9,993 nucleotides of DNA from positions 1 through 9,993 of the forward strand of contig JAPYWO010000020.1 in the NCBI GenBank assembly GCA_028276305.1, written 5' to 3'. The notes below the pieces were generated by a model. It made no database searches, was not told the DNA's origin, and worked only from the letters and a program-made list of their open reading frames with translations. The translations under genes were made by a program, and so were the position numbers. This document shows, one piece after another, positions 1 to 6,285 of the stretch. Position 1 is the first letter of the stretch, and the number at the start of each line of letters is the position of its first letter. The DNA is from Candidatus Thermokryptus sp. GTDB lineage: Bacteria > Bacteroidota > Ignavibacteria > Kryptoniales > Kryptoniaceae.

Positions 1-41
1 TAGATTGGAATCGGTCCGATCTGAAATAAAATAGGACGCAT
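1..41 (-). CDS. lgt: Prolipoprotein diacylglyceryl transferase, N-terminal fragment (cut by window edge)
   Basis: An ATG at 41-39 opens a frame reading MRPILFQIGPIPI up to the window edge. This closely resembles the usual N-terminus of Lgt (M-x-P-I-L-F-x-I-G-P-x-x-I-Y-S-Y-G). Lgt is the inner-membrane enzyme that transfers diacylglycerol from phosphatidylglycerol to the lipobox cysteine of prolipoproteins, the first step of lipoprotein maturation. Only 13 codons are visible, so catalytic residues cannot be checked. The start lies 4 bases after the stop of the preceding small gene. An AAAGG about 12 bases upstream is a weak ribosome binding site, so coupling to the upstream gene is likely. The call rests on N-terminal similarity recalled from the family; another membrane protein is possible but less likely. 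Confidence 0.62.
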   Translation of the reverse strand, partial: MRPILFQIGPIPI

Positions 42-45
42 CCCG

Positions 46-453
46 TTAACTAACCTTTATTTTTACAAACTTATTTTTCCGAGGTTCGCTTTTAACTTTT
101 ATTTTGTCGTCGGTTATTAAAACTTGAAAACTATTTTTGATCTTTTCCTTCTTAACTACCGTAATTTTATAAATCCCTTCCTTATATCCATAAATTCTAT
201 ACTCAAAACGAGCCGGACCAAATTGCGAAATCGGAGAGCTAGGTGGTTTGAAACCGAGTATCAAAAATGTTAATTGATTGTCTTCTTTTTGAACTTCAAC
301 ATTCAATTCATAAGAAAATGCAACGAAGTGCTGAGTTGTTTCTATTAAAAATTTTAAAAATCTTTCATCTTTTATCTCATCGTAGTCAATAGATAAATAA
401 AGAGTAAAGTCATATTTGAATTCAGGCTCAATTCTTGGTGATTTCCTCGGCAT
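46..453 (-). CDS. Small conserved-looking hypothetical protein between hisS and lgt
   Basis: I do not recognise this protein. From the ATG at 453 it has 135 residues, starting MPRKSPRIEPEF. An in-frame TTG at 462 would add three residues; neither start has a clear Shine-Dalgarno site. It has no signal peptide, membrane segment or cysteine. The C-terminal half alternates hydrophobic and charged residues (for example YKITVV, SFQVLI, IKVKSE), suggesting a mainly beta fold, with a Pro/Gly-rich stretch near the middle (GFKPPSSPISQFGPARFEY). The C-terminus is Lys-rich. The start lies inside the last 26 bases of hisS and the stop is 4 bases before the lgt-like start, so it is probably translated by coupling within this unit. 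Its full length between two coupled genes, with normal amino acid composition, argues it is real. Function unknown. Confidence 0.72.
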   Translation of the reverse strand: MPRKSPRIEPEFKYDFTLYLSIDYDEIKDERFLKFLIETTQHFVAFSYELNVEVQKEDNQLTFLILGFKPPSSPISQFGPARFEYRIYGYKEGIYKITVVKKEKIKNSFQVLITDDKIKVKSEPRKNKFVKIKVS

Positions 454-1720
454 ATTTATCAACGATATATTCTACAATTTTACCCAATGACACCTCAATT
501 TGCTCACCGCTATTCATATCTCTTACAAGACAAACATCTTTTTCCATTTCACTTTCACCTATTATAACAACATAGCGTGAACCCTGTCTATTTGCTTCTT
601 TCATCTGGGATTTCAAACTTCTATTTAAAAGGTCAACCTCACATGGTATATATCTCTTTCTGAGTTTTTGAGCTATATTTAATGAATGAAGTTTAGCTTT
701 GCTCCCCACTGATGCGATAAAAATGAAAGGTTTTTTATCTTGACCGAAACTGTAATTATTTTTCTCAAGAATTATAAGCAACCTTTCTACCCCCAAAGCA
801 AAGCCAACCCCTGGAATATCAGGACCACCAATTAAGCTTGAAAGCATATCATATCTTCCTCCACCTGCGATAGCATCTTGCGAACCGAGCTCTTTACTTA
901 ACACTTCAAATGCTGTTTTTGTGTAGTAATCAAGACCACGAACTAAATGAGCATCAACTTCATATGATATGCCAAGCACATCAAGGTATGTGAGTAACTC
1001 CTTAAAATGAGCATCACACTCGTTACAAAGGTAATCTAAAATTTTGGGCGCGTTTTGGACTATTTTTCTATCAGATTCATCTTTTGAATCAAGTATACGA
1101 AGTGGATTATACTCAAAGCGCCTTTTGCTTTCTTCAGACAAACTATCGTAAAAATTTTTTAAATAGTCCCGCAAAACAACTTTATACTTAGGTCTGCACT
1201 TTTGACAACCCACAGAGTTAATTTTCAACAAAAAATTTTTTACGCCAAAGCTATCAATTATGTGAAGCGTCAATGAAATTATCTCCGCATCAACCTCAGG
1301 ATTTACACTGCCGATCGCCTCAGCACCTATTTGATGAAATTGTCTCAAGCGACCTGCTTGAGGTCTTTCCTGGCGAAACATGGGAGAAATGTAATAAACT
1401 TTGAAAAGGGGGACTTTTTTATTTATCTCATATTGAATGTACGCTCTCATTACCGATGCAGTCATTTCCGGCTTCAAAGTTAACTTGGTCCCGCCCTTAT
1501 CTTCAAATGTATACATTTCTTTACTCACGATATCAGTTAGTTCACCAATACCGCGAGCAAACAGTTCAGTTTCCTCAAAAATTGGAGTTCTTATTTCTTT
1601 GTAGTTATAAAGATCAAAAATTTCACGCACTTTCGTTTCTATATGTTGCCATTTAAATGAATCTTCGGGCAAAATATCTTTCGTTCCACGAACATTTTTT
1701 AAGGCTTTTTTCTCACCCAA
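428..1720 (-). CDS. hisS: Histidyl-tRNA synthetase
   Basis: Class II aminoacyl-tRNA synthetase that charges tRNA-His with histidine, using ATP, in the cytosol. From the TTG at 1720 the protein has 430 residues, normal for bacterial HisRS. An upstream TTG at 1756 would add 12 residues but lies deep in the preceding gene. The chosen start has AGAGG 9 bases upstream and puts the family's N-terminal RGTKDILP at residues 11-18. Visible motifs: motif 2 FRQERPQAGRLRQF (115-128), the HisA motif LVRGLDYYTKTAFEV (259-273), AGGGRYD (285-291), motif 3 GVGFALGVERLL (304-315), then a C-terminal anticodon-binding domain (~330-430). The insertion region carries two Cys pairs, CQKC (172-175) and CNEC (232-235), which could bind a metal. 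The first 8 bases overlap the end of the EIIA-like gene, so translation is probably coupled. Confidence 0.97.
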   Translation of the reverse strand: MGEKKALKNVRGTKDILPEDSFKWQHIETKVREIFDLYNYKEIRTPIFEETELFARGIGELTDIVSKEMYTFEDKGGTKLTLKPEMTASVMRAYIQYEINKKVPLFKVYYISPMFRQERPQAGRLRQFHQIGAEAIGSVNPEVDAEIISLTLHIIDSFGVKNFLLKINSVGCQKCRPKYKVVLRDYLKNFYDSLSEESKRRFEYNPLRILDSKDESDRKIVQNAPKILDYLCNECDAHFKELLTYLDVLGISYEVDAHLVRGLDYYTKTAFEVLSKELGSQDAIAGGGRYDMLSSLIGGPDIPGVGFALGVERLLIILEKNNYSFGQDKKPFIFIASVGSKAKLHSLNIAQKLRKRYIPCEVDLLNRSLKSQMKEANRQGSRYVVIIGESEMEKDVCLVRDMNSGEQIEVSLGKIVEYIVDKYAEEITKN

Positions 1721-2180
1721 GATATTTTTCCTCTTCAGTTTTAAATAATTCAACAACTTCTTTTGGGGTTTTGGCGTTTAGTAGTTTTTCTCTGAAATTG
1801 TTGTCATTCATCAGCTTTGAAACTCGGCTCAACAATTTAATGTGAGGTCCGACCATGTTATCTCTTCCGACAATCAAGAATATAAGGCGAACAGGTTCAC
1901 CGTCAAGCGATTCATAATCAATTGGCTTTTTAGTAACGGCAAAAGCTGCTACTATATCTGTCACAGCGTCCGTTTTCCCATGTGGAACGGCAAATCCCTT
2001 TCCAACTCCTGTGGTCATAATCTTTTCACGCTCAAATACTGCTTCTCTTACTTTATTTGCGTTTTTTACCTTATCTGACTTTGCTATAATATCAACAAGT
2101 GCATTTATTGCATCTTCCTTTGTAGAAACATCAAGTCCAACAACAACGAAATCCTCAGTTAATATGTCGCTTATCTTCAC
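1713..2180 (-). CDS. PTS EIIA domain protein (fructose/mannitol family, PtsN-like)
   Basis: A 155-residue single-domain protein of the PTS EIIA-2 (fructose/mannitol/nitrogen-PTS) fold. The phosphoacceptor histidine is H67, in GKGFAVPHGKTDAV, matching the GxAxPHG signature. The N-terminal MKISDIL and the segment VRLIFLIVGRDN (97-108) also fit the family. EIIA proteins accept a phosphoryl group from HPr or NPr. Stand-alone PtsN-type proteins usually regulate (nitrogen, potassium or stress responses) rather than transport sugar. No EIIB, EIIC, HPr or EI gene is in view, which favours a regulatory role, though partners may lie elsewhere. The start is GTG at 2180, with AGGG 6 bases upstream (2190-2187). 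The gene sits 23 bases after the sugar nucleotidyltransferase fusion and overlaps hisS by 8 bases. The family is secure; the physiological target is not. Confidence 0.93.
   Translation of the reverse strand: MKISDILTEDFVVVGLDVSTKEDAINALVDIIAKSDKVKNANKVREAVFEREKIMTTGVGKGFAVPHGKTDAVTDIVAAFAVTKKPIDYESLDGEPVRLIFLIVGRDNMVGPHIKLLSRVSKLMNDNNFREKLLNAKTPKEVVELFKTEEEKYLG
1730..1734 (-). promoter_or_regulatory. Ribosome binding site that sets the hisS start
   Basis: The minus strand reads AGAGG here, followed by a 9-base spacer and then TTG at 1720-1718. The site lies inside the last codons of the EIIA-like gene. It supports the short hisS product (430 residues, family-typical N-terminus) over the longer reading from 1756. 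The TTG and the upstream gene's TGA lie within one TTGGGTGA stretch, a typical stop/restart arrangement. Confidence 0.72.
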
Positions 2181-2203
2181 CTTTTTCCCTTATTTTATTT
2201 TTC

Positions 2204-4720
2204 TTACAACATTATCCAACTTTTAGCCTTCTCTGAGTATTCAGCAATCAAATTATCAACCATTTTTTCATCGTTTGACTCAACGAAAAGATGAACCTCG
2301 CTCCTTTGTCTATCTGGGAGTATTAAAATCCAAGTTAAATCATCAAAGAAAATTTTAACGCCATCAATAAGTTGTCTTTTGAATTTTTCACTTTCAAGTG
2401 TAGCATATCTCATAACTTTACCTTTAAGATCACGCGGGCATGGAATTGACAACCTTTTCAAACAAAGCTTTGGCAATTTCTCTTCAATTTCTCCAATCTT
2501 AAGTTCAGTTAAAGCCATAAGTTCAAGTATTTTTGAAATGGCAAACATGCCATCAGAGGCAAATAAAAACTCCGGAAAAATATAACCGCCTTTAGTTCCA
2601 CCGACAAATTTAATCTCTGGGTCTTTCAACACAGCTTCCATCATTCCATAATGTGAGTTCTTTGTTCTAACAACCTCAACACCATACTCGCTTGCTATTA
2701 AATCCACTTCAAGCGATGCGGAAATGGGCACGGCGATTTTCTTTACTTTCTTCGCATTTACGGTTAAAAAAAGTTTCGTTACAATTGAAAGTAAACGATT
2801 GTCTGATAATAATTTTCCTCTTTCGTCAATTAACCAAATTCTTTCCGCCCCTGGATTTAGCATAAAACCAACATCGCATCTAATTGAAGTTACAATCTGC
2901 GATAGTTCGTCCACTGCCTTTTTAAACTCCTCATCGGATCTTGTTAATTTGGTGGGCTCAAGATATGCGTTTAAGGATATAACCTGACACCCAAGCTGTC
3001 CAAGGATGTTCGGTAAAACTGTTACAGCTACTCCATTTGAATAATCAAGCGCAATTTTAAAACTTTGCTTCCTGATCGCATCAATATTAAGCGCAGATAA
3101 AAATTTTTCAACATATCCTTCAATGGTTCTGACAGGGAAATTAATCGTCCCGACTTTATCATGAGGAACTCTTGGAAAATCCTCTCCAAAAAACAACCTT
3201 TCAATTGCTTTCGCTTTCCCTACTGGTAAATCCATACCGTTAGAATCAAAGAAAATAATATCGGTTTGGTTTTTGTCCACTGGGGATTTGCGAACATGTA
3301 GACCTCCGGCGTATCTACCACTGCGAAGCTCATGGCGGACCATCGGAATAGACGCAATTCTTATATCATCAACATTTAACCCCGCCGAAATCAACCCACA
3401 AATCAAAGCTCTGTTCATCATCCTTGAGACATTATCTGCATCACGGCTCACAATAACTGTTTTCCCTTGCCCAAGTAAAGCACCGAAAGCAGCTCCAAGC
3501 TTTGCCCCAAATTCAGGTGTCATTTCTATATTTGAAATACCGCTTACCCTTGCCTCAGTAAAAAGTTCGCTTAACCATTTATCTTCCCAAACTAAACTTT
3601 TTGATAAGATAGAACCATCTTCAACAACTTTTAATGGCCATAACTTTATATTTGGAAGCAACTTCGCTGAGTTTCCAATTGTACAACGATCGCTTATAAA
3701 AACATTCTCGTTTATCTCAGCCCCCTCACCGATAAAATTATCATAGCCGATTACATCAAGTGTTAGCTTTGCCCGTCTTTTAATTCTTGTTCTATCCCAG
3801 ATAACTGAGTCAATTATCTCGCACTCATCTTCTATTTCACAAAATGAACCTATCACCGAATTAATAATTTTCGCCTTTTTGCCTATCCTTGTATTATTTC
3901 CAATCACCACAACACCTTCAAAACGGTCGTAATCCGCAACTTCCACATTTTCCCCGACATAAATCACGCCTTTTGGAGTTTCAATTCTTTCACCTTTGAT
4001 CTCAATCTCAACCAGTCCAGCTAAACAATCAAGATGCGCTTCAAGATAATCATTTAATGTTCCGATGTCCCTCCAGTAACTTTCAGCTATATAACCATAG
4101 AAGGGGAATTTTTTCTCAAGGAGGAGCGGAAATAAATTTTTGCTGAAATCAAATTCTTGCTTGTAGGGAATAAACTCAAGCACTGATGGATCAAGAACAT
4201 AAATCCCCGTGTTAATCGTATCGCTGAAAACCTCCCCCCAACTTGGTTTTTCAAGAAAACGAATTATCTCTCCACTATCTCTTACGATCACTATACCATA
4301 AGGTAGTGGGTTTTTAACCCTTGTTATAACAATTGTCGCCTTTGACTTTTTATCGTGATGATATTCAATTGCTTTAGATAAGTCAATATCTGTCAGAACA
4401 TCACCGCTGATGACAAGAAATTCATCCTCACCGATGAAATTTTCGGCATTTTTAACACTTCCAGCAGTCCCGAAATCAGCTTCCGCTCTCACATAAGTTA
4501 TATTCACCCCAAAATCTTTTCCGTCCTTGAAGTAATTCATTATAACATCGGGTTGATAATAAACCAAGGCAACAATGTCGGTTATTCCGTTCTTTTTTAG
4601 GAGCGTAATTATTCTGTGCATTATCGGTATATTTACTATCGGAACCATCGGTTTAGGGATATTCATCGTCAGAGGTCTGAGGCGAGTTCCAAAGCCACCA
4701 GCCATAATTACTGCCTTCAT
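2204..4720 (-). CDS. Sugar-1-phosphate nucleotidyltransferase fused to a degenerate phosphohexomutase-like domain
   Basis: An 838-residue fusion. Residues 1-235 form a nucleotidyltransferase domain: GGFGTRLRP (8-16), IPKPM (21-25), GTAGSVK (84-90), SGD (105-107), FLEKP (155-159), NTGIYVLDP (170-178), YWRDIGT (215-221). This is the family of mannose-1-phosphate guanylyltransferase and related enzymes that make NDP-sugars for glycans. Residues ~250-375 look like left-handed beta-helix hexapeptide repeats. Residues ~398-838 follow the phosphoglucomutase/phosphomannomutase fold, but the hallmark loops are altered: the TASHNP loop reads VRKSPVD (476-482), the DGDGDR metal loop reads NPGAER (622-627), the GGExSGH sugar loop reads GGTKGGY (707-713), and the RPSGTEP phosphate loop is replaced near LPDRQRS (801-807). 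Nucleotidyl transfer looks intact and mutase activity doubtful. The start is ATG 4720, where the domain begins MKAVIMAGG; 19 further in-frame residues upstream are not expected. No strong ribosome binding site is seen. Exact sugar and nucleotide are unproven. Confidence 0.92.
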   Translation of the reverse strand: MKAVIMAGGFGTRLRPLTMNIPKPMVPIVNIPIMHRIITLLKKNGITDIVALVYYQPDVIMNYFKDGKDFGVNITYVRAEADFGTAGSVKNAENFIGEDEFLVISGDVLTDIDLSKAIEYHHDKKSKATIVITRVKNPLPYGIVIVRDSGEIIRFLEKPSWGEVFSDTINTGIYVLDPSVLEFIPYKQEFDFSKNLFPLLLEKKFPFYGYIAESYWRDIGTLNDYLEAHLDCLAGLVEIEIKGERIETPKGVIYVGENVEVADYDRFEGVVVIGNNTRIGKKAKIINSVIGSFCEIEDECEIIDSVIWDRTRIKRRAKLTLDVIGYDNFIGEGAEINENVFISDRCTIGNSAKLLPNIKLWPLKVVEDGSILSKSLVWEDKWLSELFTEARVSGISNIEMTPEFGAKLGAAFGALLGQGKTVIVSRDADNVSRMMNRALICGLISAGLNVDDIRIASIPMVRHELRSGRYAGGLHVRKSPVDKNQTDIIFFDSNGMDLPVGKAKAIERLFFGEDFPRVPHDKVGTINFPVRTIEGYVEKFLSALNIDAIRKQSFKIALDYSNGVAVTVLPNILGQLGCQVISLNAYLEPTKLTRSDEEFKKAVDELSQIVTSIRCDVGFMLNPGAERIWLIDERGKLLSDNRLLSIVTKLFLTVNAKKVKKIAVPISASLEVDLIASEYGVEVVRTKNSHYGMMEAVLKDPEIKFVGGTKGGYIFPEFLFASDGMFAISKILELMALTELKIGEIEEKLPKLCLKRLSIPCPRDLKGKVMRYATLESEKFKRQLIDGVKIFFDDLTWILILPDRQRSEVHLFVESNDEKMVDNLIAEYSEKAKSWIML

Positions 4721-4748
4721 AAAGACACAATCGGGTTGTTTTTGTTTA

Positions 4749-4777
4749 AATATAACACATTGGGGGAAAATTAACAA
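4749..4777 (-). promoter_or_regulatory. Putative promoter for the nucleotidyltransferase gene and those after it
   Basis: On the minus strand TTGTTA (4777-4772) is followed, after exactly 17 bases, by TATATT (4754-4749), a good match to a sigma-70-type -35/-10 pair. The TATATTTA stretch also partly resembles the TAnnTTTG box used in Bacteroidota. Transcription would start near 4742, giving a leader of about 20 bases before the ATG at 4720. This is the largest intergenic gap in the window (60 bases), where a unit boundary would be expected. In an AT-rich genome such matches also arise by chance. Confidence 0.42.
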
Positions 4778-4780
4778 TCA

Positions 4781-6259
4781 TTATTTTTTCTTTTCGTCAA
4801 CGAGCTTGCTATGTTTTATTCCATAGGCAAAGTAAATTGTCAAGCCGATCAATAGCCACACGATGAAACGAATCCAGGTTATCAAAGGTAAACTTAACAT
4901 AAGGTAAAAACACGATAAAATTGCAAGGATCGGCACAATTGGGACAAGTGGTGTTTTAAAGTGTCTTTTCGTTTCAGGCGAAGTATATCTTAAAACGAGA
5001 ACGCCACCTGAAGTCAAAACAAAAGCAAAAAGAGTTCCTATATTCGTAAGCTCAGCAGCCTCTCCTATATCTGCGAATGCAGCTGGTATAGCGACAAATA
5101 CACCAGTGAGTATTGTTGTCACATAAGGTGTTTTAAACTTTGGATGAATTTTAGCGAACCATTGAGGAAGTAGACCGTCTCTTGCCATTGAAAAAAATAT
5201 CCTTGGCTGTCCAAGCTGAAAGACAAGCAAGACCGCCGTCGTTGAAACCACAGCGCCAAAAGAGACAATCCCAGCTGCCCAATTCAAGCCGATAACGCTA
5301 AAAGCTTTTGCAAGTGGTTCGGGAACATTTAACTCGGAATAATGAATCATCCCAGTCAAAACAATCGCCACAGCAATATATAATATCGTCGTTATAATTA
5401 GCGAAGCGATTATCCCGATAGGTAAATCTTTTTGTGGATTTTTTGTCTCTTCAGCAGCTGTTGAAATAGCATCAAAACCGATATATGCAAAGAAGACAAG
5501 CGCAGCCCCTGTCATTATCCCTTTCCATCCGTTAGGTGCGAATGGATGCCAGTTCTCTGGCTTCACATAAAAAGCCCCAACAATTATGAAGAATAACAAA
5601 ATCACAAGTTTAATTGCAACCATAATTGCGTTAAAAGTGGAACTTTCTCTTATTCCAATCACAAGGACAACGGTTATTAGCGCTACGATTCCGAAAGCTG
5701 GTAAATTGAAAAAAATCGGAATCGTTTTATTTAAAAATGGTAGAGTTAGCTTAGGCGCTGAGGCTAAAATTTCGGGTGAATTCATGGCGCGCACATAATC
5801 AGTTGTGAGCCAAGCCGGGAGCGTGATTCCAAAACCGCGTAGCAGTTCAACAAAATATGCAGACCAACTTATAGCAACAGCGATGTTTCCAACCGCATAT
5901 TCAAGTATTAAGTCCCATCCTATTATCCAAGCGACGAATTCGCCAAAAGCAGCATACGAATAAGTATATGCGCTACCTGAAATTGGGAGCATTGATGCAA
6001 GCTCAGCGTAGCACAAAGCAGCAAATCCACACGCTAAAGCAGTTATGATAAATGAGATCACAATTGCTGGTCCAGCTCCAATATGATGAGCACCGCCTGC
6101 AGAAGCTGTCCCAGTAAGCGCGAAAATTCCAGCCCCAATTATAGCTCCAATACCAAGGGCAGTTAAATCAAGCGCACTTAGTGCCCTTTTTAACCTATTT
6201 TCTCCACCTTCCACTTCTGCTAAAATTTGAGAAACTGATTTTTTTCTAAATAAATGCAC
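4781..6259 (-). CDS. APC-superfamily amino acid permease (cationic amino acid transporter-like)
   Basis: A 492-residue inner-membrane secondary transporter with about 12 hydrophobic segments. Family marks are ALSALDLTALGIGAIIGAGI in and before the first membrane segment (~26-45), YAELASMLPISGSAYTYSY (84-102), and the loop AAEETKNPQKDLPIGI (268-283) after FFAYIGFDAIS. Together these match the APC/CAT type (YfnA- and GkApcT-like), which takes up amino acids, usually with protons. The substrate cannot be read from sequence. The neighbouring tnaA suggests tryptophan or a broad amino acid range, but that is inference. The start is GTG at 6259 (MHLFRKKS), because GGAGG lies 8 bases upstream; a longer reading from TTG at 6274 would begin upstream of that ribosome binding site. 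The gene follows tnaA after 26 bases, so co-transcription is likely. The C-terminus is short, charged and cytosolic (KLVDEKKK). Confidence 0.95.
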   Translation of the reverse strand: MHLFRKKSVSQILAEVEGGENRLKRALSALDLTALGIGAIIGAGIFALTGTASAGGAHHIGAGPAIVISFIITALACGFAALCYAELASMLPISGSAYTYSYAAFGEFVAWIIGWDLILEYAVGNIAVAISWSAYFVELLRGFGITLPAWLTTDYVRAMNSPEILASAPKLTLPFLNKTIPIFFNLPAFGIVALITVVLVIGIRESSTFNAIMVAIKLVILLFFIIVGAFYVKPENWHPFAPNGWKGIMTGAALVFFAYIGFDAISTAAEETKNPQKDLPIGIIASLIITTILYIAVAIVLTGMIHYSELNVPEPLAKAFSVIGLNWAAGIVSFGAVVSTTAVLLVFQLGQPRIFFSMARDGLLPQWFAKIHPKFKTPYVTTILTGVFVAIPAAFADIGEAAELTNIGTLFAFVLTSGGVLVLRYTSPETKRHFKTPLVPIVPILAILSCFYLMLSLPLITWIRFIVWLLIGLTIYFAYGIKHSKLVDEKKK

Positions 6260-6267
6260 TTTCTTCA

Positions 6268-6272
6268 CCTCC
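6268..6272 (-). promoter_or_regulatory. Strong Shine-Dalgarno site that sets the permease start
   Basis: GGAGG on the minus strand, followed by an 8-base spacer and GTG at 6259-6257. The match and spacing are the best in the window. It argues against a start at TTG 6274, whose second codon (GAG) falls within this motif. The resulting N-terminus, MHLFRKKS, resembles the M-x-L-F-R-x-K-S opening common in this permease family. Confidence 0.82.
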
Positions 6273-6285
6273 AAAATTTTTGTTT

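Noticed and set aside
10..20. Perfect inverted repeat ATCGG-T-CCGAT near the left edge
   Set aside because: It falls within the first codons of the lgt-like gene and encodes the expected I-G-P-I residues, so it needs no regulatory explanation; an 11-base match is short.
3273..3746. Plus-strand open frame of 157 codons inside the nucleotidyltransferase fusion gene
   Set aside because: It lies fully antisense to a gene with clear protein homology. Its product is rich in Ser, Phe and Pro with no domain, as expected of a shadow frame.
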